NCBI GenBank assembly: GCA_003168265.1
Contig: PMSV01000023.1
Coordinates: forward strand, 1-64,000
DNA length: 64,000 nt
Source: Chitinophagaceae bacterium
GTDB lineage: Bacteria > Bacteroidota > Bacteroidia > Chitinophagales > Chitinophagaceae
Direction: 5' to 3'
Shown: piece by piece, positions 27,382 through 35,982 of the stretch
How the letters are laid out: every line of letters begins with the position of its first letter
Position numbering within the stretch: the first letter of the stretch is position 1
Program-made: the position numbers and the translations under genes
Notes under the pieces: model-generated
What the model was told of the DNA's origin: nothing
What the model saw: only the letters and a program-made list of their open reading frames with translations
The model's database searches: none

Positions 27382-28017
27382 ATGAGTTTGCGTTTAGGAG
27401 ACACCGCTCCAAATTTTCAGGCAAAGACAACTGCTGGTGATATTGATTTTTATGAGTACCTGGGTAATGGCTGGGGAATACTCTTTTCCCATCCTGCCGA
27501 TTATACTCCGGTCTGCACCACCGAATTGGGAAGGACTGCTTTATTGCAGGAAGAATTTGCAAAAAGAAATACCAAAGTGCTGGCACTGAGTGTTGACCCG
27601 CTGGATAAACACCTCGGCTGGATCAGTGACATCAACGAGACCCAGAACTGCAGCGTTAACTTTCCCATTATAGCTGACGATGAACGCAAGGTTTCTCTGC
27701 TCTATGATTTCATTCATCCCAATGCTTCCGCTACTGCTACGGTTCGTTCCCTGGTGATTATAGGACCGGACAAAGCCATAAAACTCATCATTACCTATCC
27801 CGCGTCCACAGGCAGGAATTTTGTTGAAGTACTCAGGGTACTCGACTCCCTTCAGCTCACGGCCAATTACAGTGTTGCTACACCGGCAAACTGGAAAGCC
27901 GGTGAGGATGTGATCGTTGTCCCTGCAGTCTCTACAGAAGATGCACAAAAAAAATTCCCCAAGGGATTGAAGATCGTAAAGCCCTATCTGCGCTATACGC
28001 CGCAACCCAACCTATAA
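27382..28017 (+). CDS. 1-Cys peroxiredoxin (Prx6 type)
   Basis: Reduces hydrogen peroxide and organic peroxides. Peroxidatic Cys45 lies in HPADYTPVCTTELG, with the Pro/Thr of the PxxxT/SxxC signature, and the Prx6-type C-terminal domain (AVSTEDAQKKFPKG, LRYTPQP at the end) is present. A second Cys near residue 94 occurs in many Prx6 proteins. 211 residues. Own promoter and strong terminator make it a monocistronic unit. Confidence 0.93.
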   Translation: MSLRLGDTAPNFQAKTTAGDIDFYEYLGNGWGILFSHPADYTPVCTTELGRTALLQEEFAKRNTKVLALSVDPLDKHLGWISDINETQNCSVNFPIIADDERKVSLLYDFIHPNASATATVRSLVIIGPDKAIKLIITYPASTGRNFVEVLRVLDSLQLTANYSVATPANWKAGEDVIVVPAVSTEDAQKKFPKGLKIVKPYLRYTPQPNL

Positions 28018-28031
28018 ATTCTGAATATTGG

Positions 28032-28068
28032 AAAGCCCTGCATCTTTAATAAGTATGCAGGGCTTTTT
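28032..28068. terminator. Bidirectional intrinsic terminator
   Basis: Perfect 12-base stem AAAGCCCTGCAT (28032-28043) with ATGCAGGGCTTT (28055-28066), an 11-base loop, and T-runs available on both strands. It lies between the convergent peroxiredoxin and methyltransferase genes. Confidence 0.85.
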
Positions 28069-28100
28069 ATTAAAACCTCCAAATCAATCCCGGTCTGATT

Positions 28101-28709
28101 CTACCATTTGAAACCTGTCACAGCGGCCGCTCCTGCCGATTCCATCTCCATGATTGTAATACGTGACTCAACAAACCCTGAATCCTGGCATTCAAGCCGG
28201 ATTGCCTCTGCATGGTTCCACAAATCCTTTTCAGTCTGGGACAAACGCGGATGAAGGATCAAAAGAATTTTACCTCCGGGTCGAAGCATCTTTTGCGCCT
28301 GCATCAATTTAAGAGGCAATCCGCTATCTCCCGGCTGTACACGGATCGAATAAATGCTATGAAAATATCCTGCAGGATAGGAAAGGTCACCTAAGCCGCC
28401 GAGATGCAATTGCAGTAATTCATTCTCAATCAAACGGCGATTCTTTCGCTGAGCGCGCAGGAAGGCCTCTACCGAAACCTCAGAACCGGCCAGTAAGCCT
28501 CCATGCATGCGGGCAGCAGTTTCCCTGAGCGTATTTCCGGATCCACATTCAAATTCCAGTATATGTTGAAAGGGCGCCGGCCTCAAAAGTTCAACTGTCC
28601 ATTGGTCAAGGGCTTTATTGCCCTTGTCTAAGAGCCGTTCTCCCCAGTTTTGAAAATCCGGCAACAAGGAATAAAAAGGCCGTTGCTGGGATGCGATCCT
28701 GGTAATCAT
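28101..28709 (-). CDS. Class I SAM-dependent methyltransferase-like protein
   Basis: Rossmann-type methyltransferase fold: motif I ILEFECGSGNTL (about residues 50-61, with Cys-Gly-Ser-Gly as the glycine loop), a motif II-like GSEVSVEAFLRAQ, and a post-motif MLRPGGKILLILHP. 202 residues, no export signal. Substrate not predictable. Monocistronic; ATG at 28709, ending 33 bases from a terminator shared with the convergent peroxiredoxin gene. Confidence 0.75.
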   Translation of the reverse strand: MITRIASQQRPFYSLLPDFQNWGERLLDKGNKALDQWTVELLRPAPFQHILEFECGSGNTLRETAARMHGGLLAGSEVSVEAFLRAQRKNRRLIENELLQLHLGGLGDLSYPAGYFHSIYSIRVQPGDSGLPLKLMQAQKMLRPGGKILLILHPRLSQTEKDLWNHAEAIRLECQDSGFVESRITIMEMESAGAAAVTGFKW

Positions 28710-28811
28710 ACTTAGCTGTTGACGTTAATTAGGTAAAGGAAGGTTAAGAACCATGGCGGCAGAGTTTGACATCTATCCATACCGCAGACCACGGTGCGCC
28801 TTCAAATCAAA

Positions 28812-29204
28812 TCAGGAAGGCTGTTGTTCGCTTTTAGGTTCTTCCGTTGGGCCAAATTTGCTTCTGTCGTAAAAGGCGTCGAACCTGCGCCCGCAGCGGT
28901 TTTTCAACTCGCTGCGGAATTTTTCCCTTTCCTCCGGGCTCATGCTTTCCCAACGCTCTTGCAAGTGTTGCTGTTTCCATTGATGACGTCCCCAATGCCC
29001 CCCACGAAAACCACCGAATAAGATCTTGCTTAGGACCAGAATGCCCAATGCCTGCCAAAAATTAATAATGCCTGCATGCAGGATCGGCACCAATACTCCG
29101 TTCCACAGGAGCATAACGATTGCGCTAAAAGCAGCAATGCCTATAAGGACCATCGGAATGATAAAAAAGAATTTAGGTGACTTATGTCTGAATCTTCCAC
29201 TCAT
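28812..29204 (-). CDS. Small membrane protein partnered with an ECF sigma factor
   Basis: 130 residues: two hydrophobic helices (about 11-33 and 40-62), a Gly/His/Arg-rich linker (GGFRGGHWGRHQWKQQ), and a helical MSPEEREKFRSELKNRCG segment that recalls Spy/CpxP-like helices. It follows the ECF sigma gene by 10 bases, a place where anti-sigma or envelope-sensor proteins are often encoded, but no anti-sigma domain is recognised, so that role is an inference only. Confidence 0.7.
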   Translation of the reverse strand: MSGRFRHKSPKFFFIIPMVLIGIAAFSAIVMLLWNGVLVPILHAGIINFWQALGILVLSKILFGGFRGGHWGRHQWKQQHLQERWESMSPEEREKFRSELKNRCGRRFDAFYDRSKFGPTEEPKSEQQPS

Positions 29205-29214
29205 AATAAATGCT

Positions 29215-29799
29215 TTAATAATTTATAATTTCATTATACAATGTTTTCAGCCTTTCCCGCAAATGCAAAACTGCATAACGTTTTCGGCTGAGAAGAGTAT
29301 TGACGGCGACTCCGGTCTTTTCGGAAATCTCCCGGAAAGGGATATCCTCCAGTTCGTTCCAGATAAACACATTTCGCTGATCTTCCGGCAACTCATCAAG
29401 TGCGTCCTGCAGGACCTTCCAAAACAAATTGCGTAAATGCTCGCTTTCAGGGTTGCGGTTATCAGCTAATAGTATTTCCTTGAAACTGATATCCCCGTTT
29501 TCATCTTCGAACGCCAGTTCGTCTTCAAGAAGAGCTGGTTTCTTTTTCCGGTATTTATCGATGATCTTGTTACGGGCTACCGTGAATAGCCAACTGCTAA
29601 CCTGTTCAACTGGTTCAGTATCTACGGTGGCGGTCAACTGGTACCAAACATCCTGTAAAATATCCTCCGCATCGGCTTCATTATTCACCCGTTGACGGAT
29701 GAATCCGAAAAGCCTTTTGCCAAACTGGCTGATTACCTGGCTGATATTTTTACTGGCTGGATTGGCCATGACTGGTTTTATCGTCAACATCTCCTCCAT
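29215..29799 (-). CDS. ECF-type RNA polymerase sigma factor
   Basis: Extracytoplasmic-function sigma-70: region 2 (RLFGFIRQRVNNEADAEDIL, SSWLFTVARNKIID) and region 4 (LPEDQRNVFIWNELEDIPF, GVAVNTLLSRKRYAVLHL) joined by a short linker. 194 residues. Three in-frame ATGs lie in the first 12 codons (29799, 29790, 29766); the first is used here. The downstream membrane-protein gene is probably co-transcribed. Confidence 0.92.
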   Translation of the reverse strand: MEEMLTIKPVMANPASKNISQVISQFGKRLFGFIRQRVNNEADAEDILQDVWYQLTATVDTEPVEQVSSWLFTVARNKIIDKYRKKKPALLEDELAFEDENGDISFKEILLADNRNPESEHLRNLFWKVLQDALDELPEDQRNVFIWNELEDIPFREISEKTGVAVNTLLSRKRYAVLHLRERLKTLYNEIINY

Positions 29800-29897
29800 A
29801 CATCAAAGAAGACGGGCATGAAAGCCTAATATTTTATAAAAATCAAAAATAGTTAAAACGCACGCCAGGCAAAGGATCCTGCTTTAACTTTCAAATC

Positions 29898-29928
29898 GTT
29901 GAATTTTAACCTGTAATTTGTAGATTTG
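29898..29928 (+). promoter_or_regulatory. Promoter of the GDSL hydrolase gene
   Basis: -33 GTTG (29898-29901, one mismatch to TTTG), 19-base spacer, and a perfect -7 TAGATTTG at 29921-29928, 18 bases before the ATG at 29947. The leader would be about 12 bases. Confidence 0.6.
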
Positions 29929-29946
29929 ATTAAACTAAATTCATTT

Positions 29947-30624
29947 ATGAAGGGCATTATCCGTTCAGCTATCGCATTGGTCTTATTAGTAGCCGCAAGT
30001 TCCATGATCGGGCAAAAAACCACACATATCGTATTTTTTGGGGACTCCATCACTCAGGCCGGGGTTCAGCCAAACGGATTCATCACCAGGATCCAGGATG
30101 CTCTAACTCAGAAAGGTCTTGCCGCACAATACACCCTCGCCGGGGCCGGTATCGGAGGCAATAAGGTATATGATCTTTATTTGAGAATGGATGACGATGT
30201 ACTCTCGAAAAATCCCGGTCTCGTCGTAATCTGGGTGGGGGTCAATGATGTCTGGCATAAAACGAGTTTTGGAACGGGAACTGACCCGGATAAATTTGAA
30301 AAATTCTATACCGCCATCATCAATAAATTACAGGCAAAAAAGATCCGAGTTATTCTTTGCACACCCGCTACCATCGGTGAAAAAAGCGATTATACCAATC
30401 AGCAGGATGGGGATTTAAACAAATATTCCCAGATCGTCAGTGACCTCGCTAAGAGTTACCATTGCGGATTGGTTGATTTTCGAAGCATTTTCCACGAATA
30501 CGAGCTCAAGAACAATCCGTCCAACAAAGACAGAGGCATCCTTACTCTGGACGGAGTCCACCTTAATGACCAGGGCAACCAGTTGGTAGCCGACGAATTG
30601 CTCAAGGCGATCCAGGAAAATTAA
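29947..30624 (+). CDS. Exported SGNH/GDSL hydrolase
   Basis: Esterase or lipase-like serine hydrolase. Block I FFGDSITQAG holds the nucleophile Ser34, block III WVGVND the Asn, and block V DGVHLND the Asp-His pair. An N-terminal signal peptide (MKGIIRSAIALVLLVAASS) indicates export. A frame opens at a TTG at 29926 within the -7 box; the ATG at 29947 gives 225 residues and a clean signal peptide. Likely substrates are acetylated carbohydrates or lipids. Confidence 0.88.
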   Translation: MKGIIRSAIALVLLVAASSMIGQKTTHIVFFGDSITQAGVQPNGFITRIQDALTQKGLAAQYTLAGAGIGGNKVYDLYLRMDDDVLSKNPGLVVIWVGVNDVWHKTSFGTGTDPDKFEKFYTAIINKLQAKKIRVILCTPATIGEKSDYTNQQDGDLNKYSQIVSDLAKSYHCGLVDFRSIFHEYELKNNPSNKDRGILTLDGVHLNDQGNQLVADELLKAIQEN

Positions 30625-30635
30625 TAACCTGCCGA

Positions 30636-30932
30636 TCACACGGTAAGGACACTGTTCCAACCAGTGACACCATCCGGTTCGCGAAGAGGATTTTCAATAT
30701 CCTCCATCCACATTCTGTCGTCGATCAGGAATTTGTAATGGTATTTACCCTTCGGAGGCATGGGAATCTCGATGACCCAGCTTCCATTACTATCCTTCTT
30801 CAGTGCAAGTTCATCTTTTGCCCAGCGATTGAAGCTTCCGGCAAGAACGATCTGTTTGGCAGCTCCGACGGCAATGTGAAATTCAATGGTTTTTTTGCGC
30901 TTGTTGAGATACGGCGACAAATGTAGTTTCAT
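30636..30932 (-). CDS. Glycogen-binding-like (CBM48/AMPK-beta type) domain protein
   Basis: A single 98-residue beta-sandwich domain: IVLAGSFNRWAKDELALKK, GSWVIEIPMPPKGKYHYKFLIDD and a closing NPLREPDGVTGWNSVL match the E-set/CBM48 fold of AMPK-beta and isoamylase N-terminal domains. No catalytic domain is attached. It probably binds alpha-glucan or acts as a protein-interaction module. ATG at 30932; 11 bases from the convergent GDSL gene. Confidence 0.8.
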   Translation of the reverse strand: MKLHLSPYLNKRKKTIEFHIAVGAAKQIVLAGSFNRWAKDELALKKDSNGSWVIEIPMPPKGKYHYKFLIDDRMWMEDIENPLREPDGVTGWNSVLTV

Positions 30933-31113
30933 AAGACCTCCTTTTTTGAGACATGATTAAAATTTTAGGGTAGGGAAAGACTTTCAAAAGCAAAGCAAAT
31001 TACGATACCCGGTAAATGGGAGGAATGCAGGAAAGATACGACTAAAACAAAGTTTTTCCAAACGGTTAACAAGAATAAAACCTAAGGTTCACAAAGCAAA
31101 TTCCACACTCACC

Positions 31114-32334
31114 TCATTCATATCTCAGTGCATCAATGGGGTCCAACCTCGAAGCCTTTTGCGCAGGATAATATCCAAAGAAAACGCCCGTAAATGCGCA
31201 AACCAGGAAGGAAAGCGCTATAGAAGATTCGGAAACGAGCGTAGGCCAGTGTAAAAAAGCACTCACCAGTTTGGATGCCGTGATTCCCAGCAACACTCCG
31301 ATCACGCCCCCCGTAATGCTGATCAGGATCGCTTCGATCAGGAACTGCATCAATATATCAATGCCCCTCGCTCCGATCGACATACGCAGTCCGATTTCCC
31401 GGGTTCGCTCCGTTACCGATACATACATGATATTCATAATGCCGATCCCGCCGACGATCAGCGAAATGCCTGCTATCGCCGTTAGCAATACGGTTAGCAA
31501 TTGGCTCGTTGAACTAAAAGTATTGATCAGTTCTTCCTGGGTCCTGACTGCAAAATCGTCGATATCCGTCGGTTTCAAACGGTGCGAGGCGCGAAGGATC
31601 CTTGAAACCTCATTGGTGGCGGAATCGGTAAGCGATTCATTTTTGGCAGAAACATAAATATTTTGAAAATATATGCTGGCCGTAATGCGCTCCTGAACAC
31701 TCGTGTAAGGAGCCAGGATGATATCGTCCTGATCCTGCCCGAAGGCATTTTCTCCCTTGACTGCCAGGATGCCGATCACCCTGAAGGGAATCTTGTTGAA
31801 ACGCACGGTCGCTCCTACAGGATCCTCTCCCGGGCTGAAAATATTATTGATCACGGTCTGCCCCAGCAAACAGACCTTTGCCGCGCTGTTCACATCAGTT
31901 TGAGTAAAGACTACCCCGTCCCTTATCGGCCAGTTTCGGATGTCAAGGAAATCGGGGCTCACTCCCTGCATGGTGGTTGACCAGTTCAGCGAACCATTGA
32001 TGACCTGTCCCTTGGAAGTTTCAGCAGGAGAGATCTTATCGAAATACTGTCCTTCTTTCTCAAGGGCTTTTACATCTGCAATCGTCAGGGTCTGAACGGT
32101 CGTTGCGTCCAGCCTCACGCCTGCAGTCACATTGCTGTTGGGACGGATAGTGATCATGTTGGAGCCCATGCTCGATAACTGATCCTGAATGCTCTTCTTT
32201 GAACCCTGCCCGATAGCCACCATGGCAATGACGGCTGCCACACCGATGATTATGCCCAGCATGGTTAGAAAAGCCCTCAGCTTATTGCGCTGCAGCGCTT
32301 TTAATGCGATCCTGATGAGGATGAATATTTTCAT
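31114..32334 (-). CDS. MacB-type ABC transporter permease (FtsX/MacB core)
   Basis: Permease of a MacAB-TolC-like mechanotransmission efflux pump. An N-terminal helix (LRAFLTMLGIIIGVAAVIAMV), a large periplasmic MacB_PCD domain (about residues 45-250), and three C-terminal helices with ERTREIGLRMSIGAR match the family. 406 residues; the ATPase is a separate protein, unlike E. coli MacB. Last gene of a leftward TolC-MacA-ATPase-permease operon, 45 bases after the ATPase gene. Confidence 0.93.
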   Translation of the reverse strand: MKIFILIRIALKALQRNKLRAFLTMLGIIIGVAAVIAMVAIGQGSKKSIQDQLSSMGSNMITIRPNSNVTAGVRLDATTVQTLTIADVKALEKEGQYFDKISPAETSKGQVINGSLNWSTTMQGVSPDFLDIRNWPIRDGVVFTQTDVNSAAKVCLLGQTVINNIFSPGEDPVGATVRFNKIPFRVIGILAVKGENAFGQDQDDIILAPYTSVQERITASIYFQNIYVSAKNESLTDSATNEVSRILRASHRLKPTDIDDFAVRTQEELINTFSSTSQLLTVLLTAIAGISLIVGGIGIMNIMYVSVTERTREIGLRMSIGARGIDILMQFLIEAILISITGGVIGVLLGITASKLVSAFLHWPTLVSESSIALSFLVCAFTGVFFGYYPAQKASRLDPIDALRYE

Positions 32335-32379
32335 CTCGATTTTTTTATATCATCGAATTGAACTCCTTCCTGCGCGATC

Positions 32380-33129
32380 TTAATAATCATCCGAGATGGG
32401 AAGAGAGGCCAATACCTCTTTTGCAAATCTTTTATTGTCATTTGGCTTGTCCCGGATCACCTTTCCGTCCCGCAGCATGATCGTGCGGCTGCTAAACGAA
32501 GCGATATCCGGCTCATGTGTTACAAAAACTATCGTCTTTCCCTGGTTCTGGTTCAATTCCTGCATCAGAGCCATGATCTCAAAAGAGGTCCTGGTATCCA
32601 GGTTGCCAGTCGCTTCATCGGCAAGGATCATGACCGGTTCATTGACCAGGGCCCTCGCGATAGCCACCCTCTGTTGCTGTCCTCCCGAGAGCTGGTTTGG
32701 GGTATGGTCCAGCCGATCGGCGAGTTTGACGGCTTCCAGGGCCTGGAGCGCTTTCTCCTTTCTCTGATTGGAACTGAAGGCCGTATTATAGAATAAGGGC
32801 AATTCCACATTTTCGAGTGCCGAAGTACGGGGAAGCAGGTTATAGGCCTGGAAGACAAATCCTATCTTCAGGTTCCGCAATTTCGCAAGCTCATTGCGGG
32901 AAAGAGTTCCTACATTAACACCATCTAACAGGTAAGTCCCATCCGTGGGCCGGTCAAGGCAGCCCAGTGTGTTAAGCAGTGTTGTTTTTCCTGAACCGCT
33001 GCTGCCCATTATTGTAACGAATTCACCGGCCTCCACATCAAAGGAGATCCCTTTAAGGGCACGAACGGTTTCTGTGCCCATTCTGAATTCCCTTTTAATA
33101 TTCTGCAGTTCCAGTATTTTTTTGCCCAT
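32380..33129 (-). CDS. MacB/LolD-type ABC transporter ATP-binding protein
   Basis: ATPase subunit: Walker A GSSGSGKTT (about residues 42-50), signature LSGGQQQRVAIARAL, Walker B MILADEATGNLD and the H-loop FVTHEPD. Belongs to the LolD/MacB branch with the TGNLD motif. 249 residues, ATG at 33129, 27 bases after the adaptor gene. Works with the permease downstream. Confidence 0.95.
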   Translation of the reverse strand: MGKKILELQNIKREFRMGTETVRALKGISFDVEAGEFVTIMGSSGSGKTTLLNTLGCLDRPTDGTYLLDGVNVGTLSRNELAKLRNLKIGFVFQAYNLLPRTSALENVELPLFYNTAFSSNQRKEKALQALEAVKLADRLDHTPNQLSGGQQQRVAIARALVNEPVMILADEATGNLDTRTSFEIMALMQELNQNQGKTIVFVTHEPDIASFSSRTIMLRDGKVIRDKPNDNKRFAKEVLASLPISDDY

Positions 33130-33156
33130 GACCCTTCTTGATTCACAATGGAAAAA

Positions 33157-34437
33157 CTATTTACTATTGCCAGTCGTGGCAGGCTTTACAGGATTGCTGC
33201 CAGGTCTTGTCGCCGGCATGAAGGGGCTACGCTCGGTAGTTTTGACCTTGCTGGCTGCCGTTGTCAGTTCGGCACTGATTACCACCTCGTCCTCTGTCGT
33301 CAGTCCGTATAAGATCTCCGCATGGGTATCATCGTTCAAACTGATCACCACTCTTTTTTCTACCAGGCTGTCCGCCTTTATGACCCAGACAAAGCCTCTT
33401 GTTCTTTTGACCGTACTGCTGTCTGTTTTTTTCCTGTGCAAAGTATCAGGACCGGTCGTCCTTCTGTAAGCTGCACTGGAATCCTGCAACCTCTCTCCAA
33501 TCTTATATTTCCTGGCCATCGCCGGAGTGGGTTGAAATTTCAAGGCTTTTGCAGGAATGAGCAGGGCATTGGAATCCTCTTTGGTATAGACCGTAATATT
33601 GGCCGTCATGCCCGGCTTTAGTTTAAGGTTTTCGTTTGGGGCATTGATGATGGTGGTATAAGTCACCACATTGGCCGAAACGGTGGGCTCCAACCTGATC
33701 TGTTGAACGGTTCCTGAGAATTTATCATCCGGGTAAGCGTCCACTGTAAAGCTCACACGCTGGCCAATTCGGACATTCCCTATATCGGCCTCATCCACCG
33801 CGCCCTGAACCTGCATCTTGGCTATGTCTTTTGCTATAACGAACAGGGTAGGGGTGCTGAAACTGGCCGCTACAGTTTGCCCAATGCTCACATTGCGCGT
33901 CATCACCACACCGTCTACAGGAGAATAAATGCTTGCATATTCCAGGTTCTTATTGGCCGCATCCAGTTGCGCCTGCACGCTCGCCACGTTTGCCTTAGCG
34001 CTGTTATAATTGTATTCTGCCGTTTCGTAATCCTGTTTGCTGATGGCCCCGGCATTATAGAGCAGGGTCTGGCGGTCAAACAGGCTCTTGTCATAGACCA
34101 ATTGGCTCTTTGCTACGAGCAGGTTTGCGTTATATTGATTGGCCGCTGCCATTAACAGCGATTTATCCAGGTCGGCGATCAATTGCCCCTTTTTAACTGT
34201 GGCATTGAAATCGGCATAGATATTCTTAATCGTTCCGGAAACCTGGCAGCCGATGGTAACTGTATCCACCGGTTCCAGCGTACCCGTTGCCGTTACACTC
34301 CGGGAAATATATCCGTAATTGGGATACGCTGTCTGCAAAGCGATGGGCTTCTCATCTTCTTTATAGGTGATATACCAGTAAATGCCTCCCCCGGCAAGAA
34401 CTAACAGGACCAATACAATGATGAAGGTTTTTTTCAT
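33157..34437 (-). CDS. MacA-type periplasmic adaptor (membrane fusion protein)
   Basis: Periplasmic adaptor linking the MacB-type pump to TolC. N-terminal signal anchor (IIVLVLLVLAGGGIYWYIT), lipoyl/barrel-sandwich halves (VTIGCQVSGTIKNIYADFNA and VDGVVMTRNVSIGQTVAA), an alpha-hairpin between them (about residues 105-175), and a beta barrel. The C-terminal part carries an extra Arg/Lys/Thr-rich insertion (RRTTGPDTLHRKKTDSSTVK) and a Pro/Thr-rich end, longer than usual. 426 residues. Confidence 0.93.
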   Translation of the reverse strand: MKKTFIIVLVLLVLAGGGIYWYITYKEDEKPIALQTAYPNYGYISRSVTATGTLEPVDTVTIGCQVSGTIKNIYADFNATVKKGQLIADLDKSLLMAAANQYNANLLVAKSQLVYDKSLFDRQTLLYNAGAISKQDYETAEYNYNSAKANVASVQAQLDAANKNLEYASIYSPVDGVVMTRNVSIGQTVAASFSTPTLFVIAKDIAKMQVQGAVDEADIGNVRIGQRVSFTVDAYPDDKFSGTVQQIRLEPTVSANVVTYTTIINAPNENLKLKPGMTANITVYTKEDSNALLIPAKALKFQPTPAMARKYKIGERLQDSSAAYRRTTGPDTLHRKKTDSSTVKRTRGFVWVIKADSLVEKRVVISLNDDTHAEILYGLTTEDEVVISAELTTAASKVKTTERSPFMPATRPGSNPVKPATTGNSK

Positions 34438-34448
34438 TTAGGATGCAT

Positions 34449-35792
34449 TTATAATTTGACAGGCGTCCCCGTATAAAATTCATAGATGCGGATATCAAGG
34501 GCCACACTGTATTTAGCCTGTATATAGTTTTGCAGCGCCTGAATATAGAGATTACGCTGGGTCAGGTAATCCACCATATTAGCGGCCCCAACCTTCAGTT
34601 CCTCGGCCAATATCCGGTAACTCTCCTTAGTGGAATTCAGTTCTTCAATAGAAGCATCATATTGTGACTGGGCGTTCACCACACTGATATAGGCTTGCTC
34701 AACGCTTTGTTCAAGTGTCGTCTTCGTCCCTTTCAGGTTCAATTCCGACTGTGCCACTTCGATCTTGGCATTCTCAACATTGGTCTTGTTCACCCGCTTG
34801 GTAAAAATGGGAATCGCAAGGCTGAGCCCGATTTCCTGGTAAAAATTATTATCGATCTGTTTCAGATAGTCAGTGCTGATATTATTTGAATAGCCGCTTT
34901 CCAGGCCGGCACCTACGGTAGCAACCGGATAATAACCGGATCTTGCCTCGGCCAGACTCAGTTGCGAGATCCTGACAGCCAGTTCGCCGTTCTTGATTTC
35001 GGGCCTGGTTTCCATGGCCTGTGTCTCAGCCTGGTCCAGGGTAGGCAGCAGAGCAGAAGCCATCAGCGTATCCGGCACGACAATATCAAAACTGTCCGCA
35101 TAAGGCAATAGTAAAAGCTGTTTTAGTGTGAGTCGGTTCTGTCTTTCCGTACTGATGGCCGTAACCAGGTTATATTTATCGGTTGCCGACTGCGCCTGCA
35201 ATTCGAGCAAATTGACTTTGGCAATGCTTCCGGCCTTGTACTCCTGTTGTCCCTGGTCAACCTGAGCCTGGGAAGTCTTTAATAGATCCTGCAAATACAC
35301 GATATTTTCCTTTGCCAACAAAACGTTCAGGTAAGCCTGTGTGATTTGAAGGATGATACCGTTTTGCTCCTGAACAATATTCAGATTGGCCGACTGAATG
35401 TTCAACTTGTTTTGTTTGACTACATCGTTGAGGTATCCTCCATTGTAGACGATCCAGGACGAATTCAGGCCATAGGAACTGGAAAAACTCGCCTGGGTCT
35501 GAAAACCGCCAACGATCGGATTAGTATTGTTACTATGGATCAGGATTTGAGACACATTGCCGGAAACCCCGGGCAATTTGGCCGCTTTGGATAACAGCAA
35601 TTCCTGTTCGGCAGTTTTCTCTGTAAGGACCAGGCTGTTGATCTGTATATTGTTTTTTTTAGCGTAATCGATACAGGTCTGTAGATCCCATTTGGAAGGC
35701 AAGGCATTTTTAAGGGAATCCTGGCTCAAACCGAACTGGATCAACAGCAAAAAACTACCGATGAGCATATGGACCCTTGAATTGATATCCAT
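34449..35792 (-). CDS. TolC family outer-membrane efflux protein
   Basis: Outer-membrane exit duct of the MacAB-like pump. Signal peptide, then two TolC repeats of long coiled-coil helices (about residues 36-225 and 245-440) with LDQAETQAMETRPEIKNGEL and SLAIPIFTKRVNK typical of the family. 447 residues. ATG at 35792; a second ATG at 35768 also precedes the hydrophobic leader. First gene of the efflux operon. Confidence 0.93.
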   Translation of the reverse strand: MDINSRVHMLIGSFLLLIQFGLSQDSLKNALPSKWDLQTCIDYAKKNNIQINSLVLTEKTAEQELLLSKAAKLPGVSGNVSQILIHSNNTNPIVGGFQTQASFSSSYGLNSSWIVYNGGYLNDVVKQNKLNIQSANLNIVQEQNGIILQITQAYLNVLLAKENIVYLQDLLKTSQAQVDQGQQEYKAGSIAKVNLLELQAQSATDKYNLVTAISTERQNRLTLKQLLLLPYADSFDIVVPDTLMASALLPTLDQAETQAMETRPEIKNGELAVRISQLSLAEARSGYYPVATVGAGLESGYSNNISTDYLKQIDNNFYQEIGLSLAIPIFTKRVNKTNVENAKIEVAQSELNLKGTKTTLEQSVEQAYISVVNAQSQYDASIEELNSTKESYRILAEELKVGAANMVDYLTQRNLYIQALQNYIQAKYSVALDIRIYEFYTGTPVKL

Positions 35793-35833
35793 AAATGAGA
35801 ATTTGCGTTCGGACGGCTGAAAGCGATTTTCGG

Positions 35834-35893
35834 CCGGACCCGGTTGAAAACTGAACTAAAAGCTCTCAATGAATGAAGCCGGCCGGGTACCGG
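35834..35893. repeat. GC-rich imperfect inverted repeat in the gap before the efflux operon
   Basis: CCGGACCCGG (35834-35843) pairs with CCGGGTACCGG (35883-35893) leaving one bulged A. It sits between the end of the GH5 gene and the start of the TolC gene, both leftward. No T-run follows on the minus strand, so it may be a processing or stability hairpin rather than a terminator. Confidence 0.35.
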
Positions 35894-35982
35894 TTCTGCA
35901 GATAAAAGTACAAAGCATTGTCTAATCTACCGTTGATGACTATCCTGGCTAAAAGAAATATGCCGGTCCATCGCCGCAATTC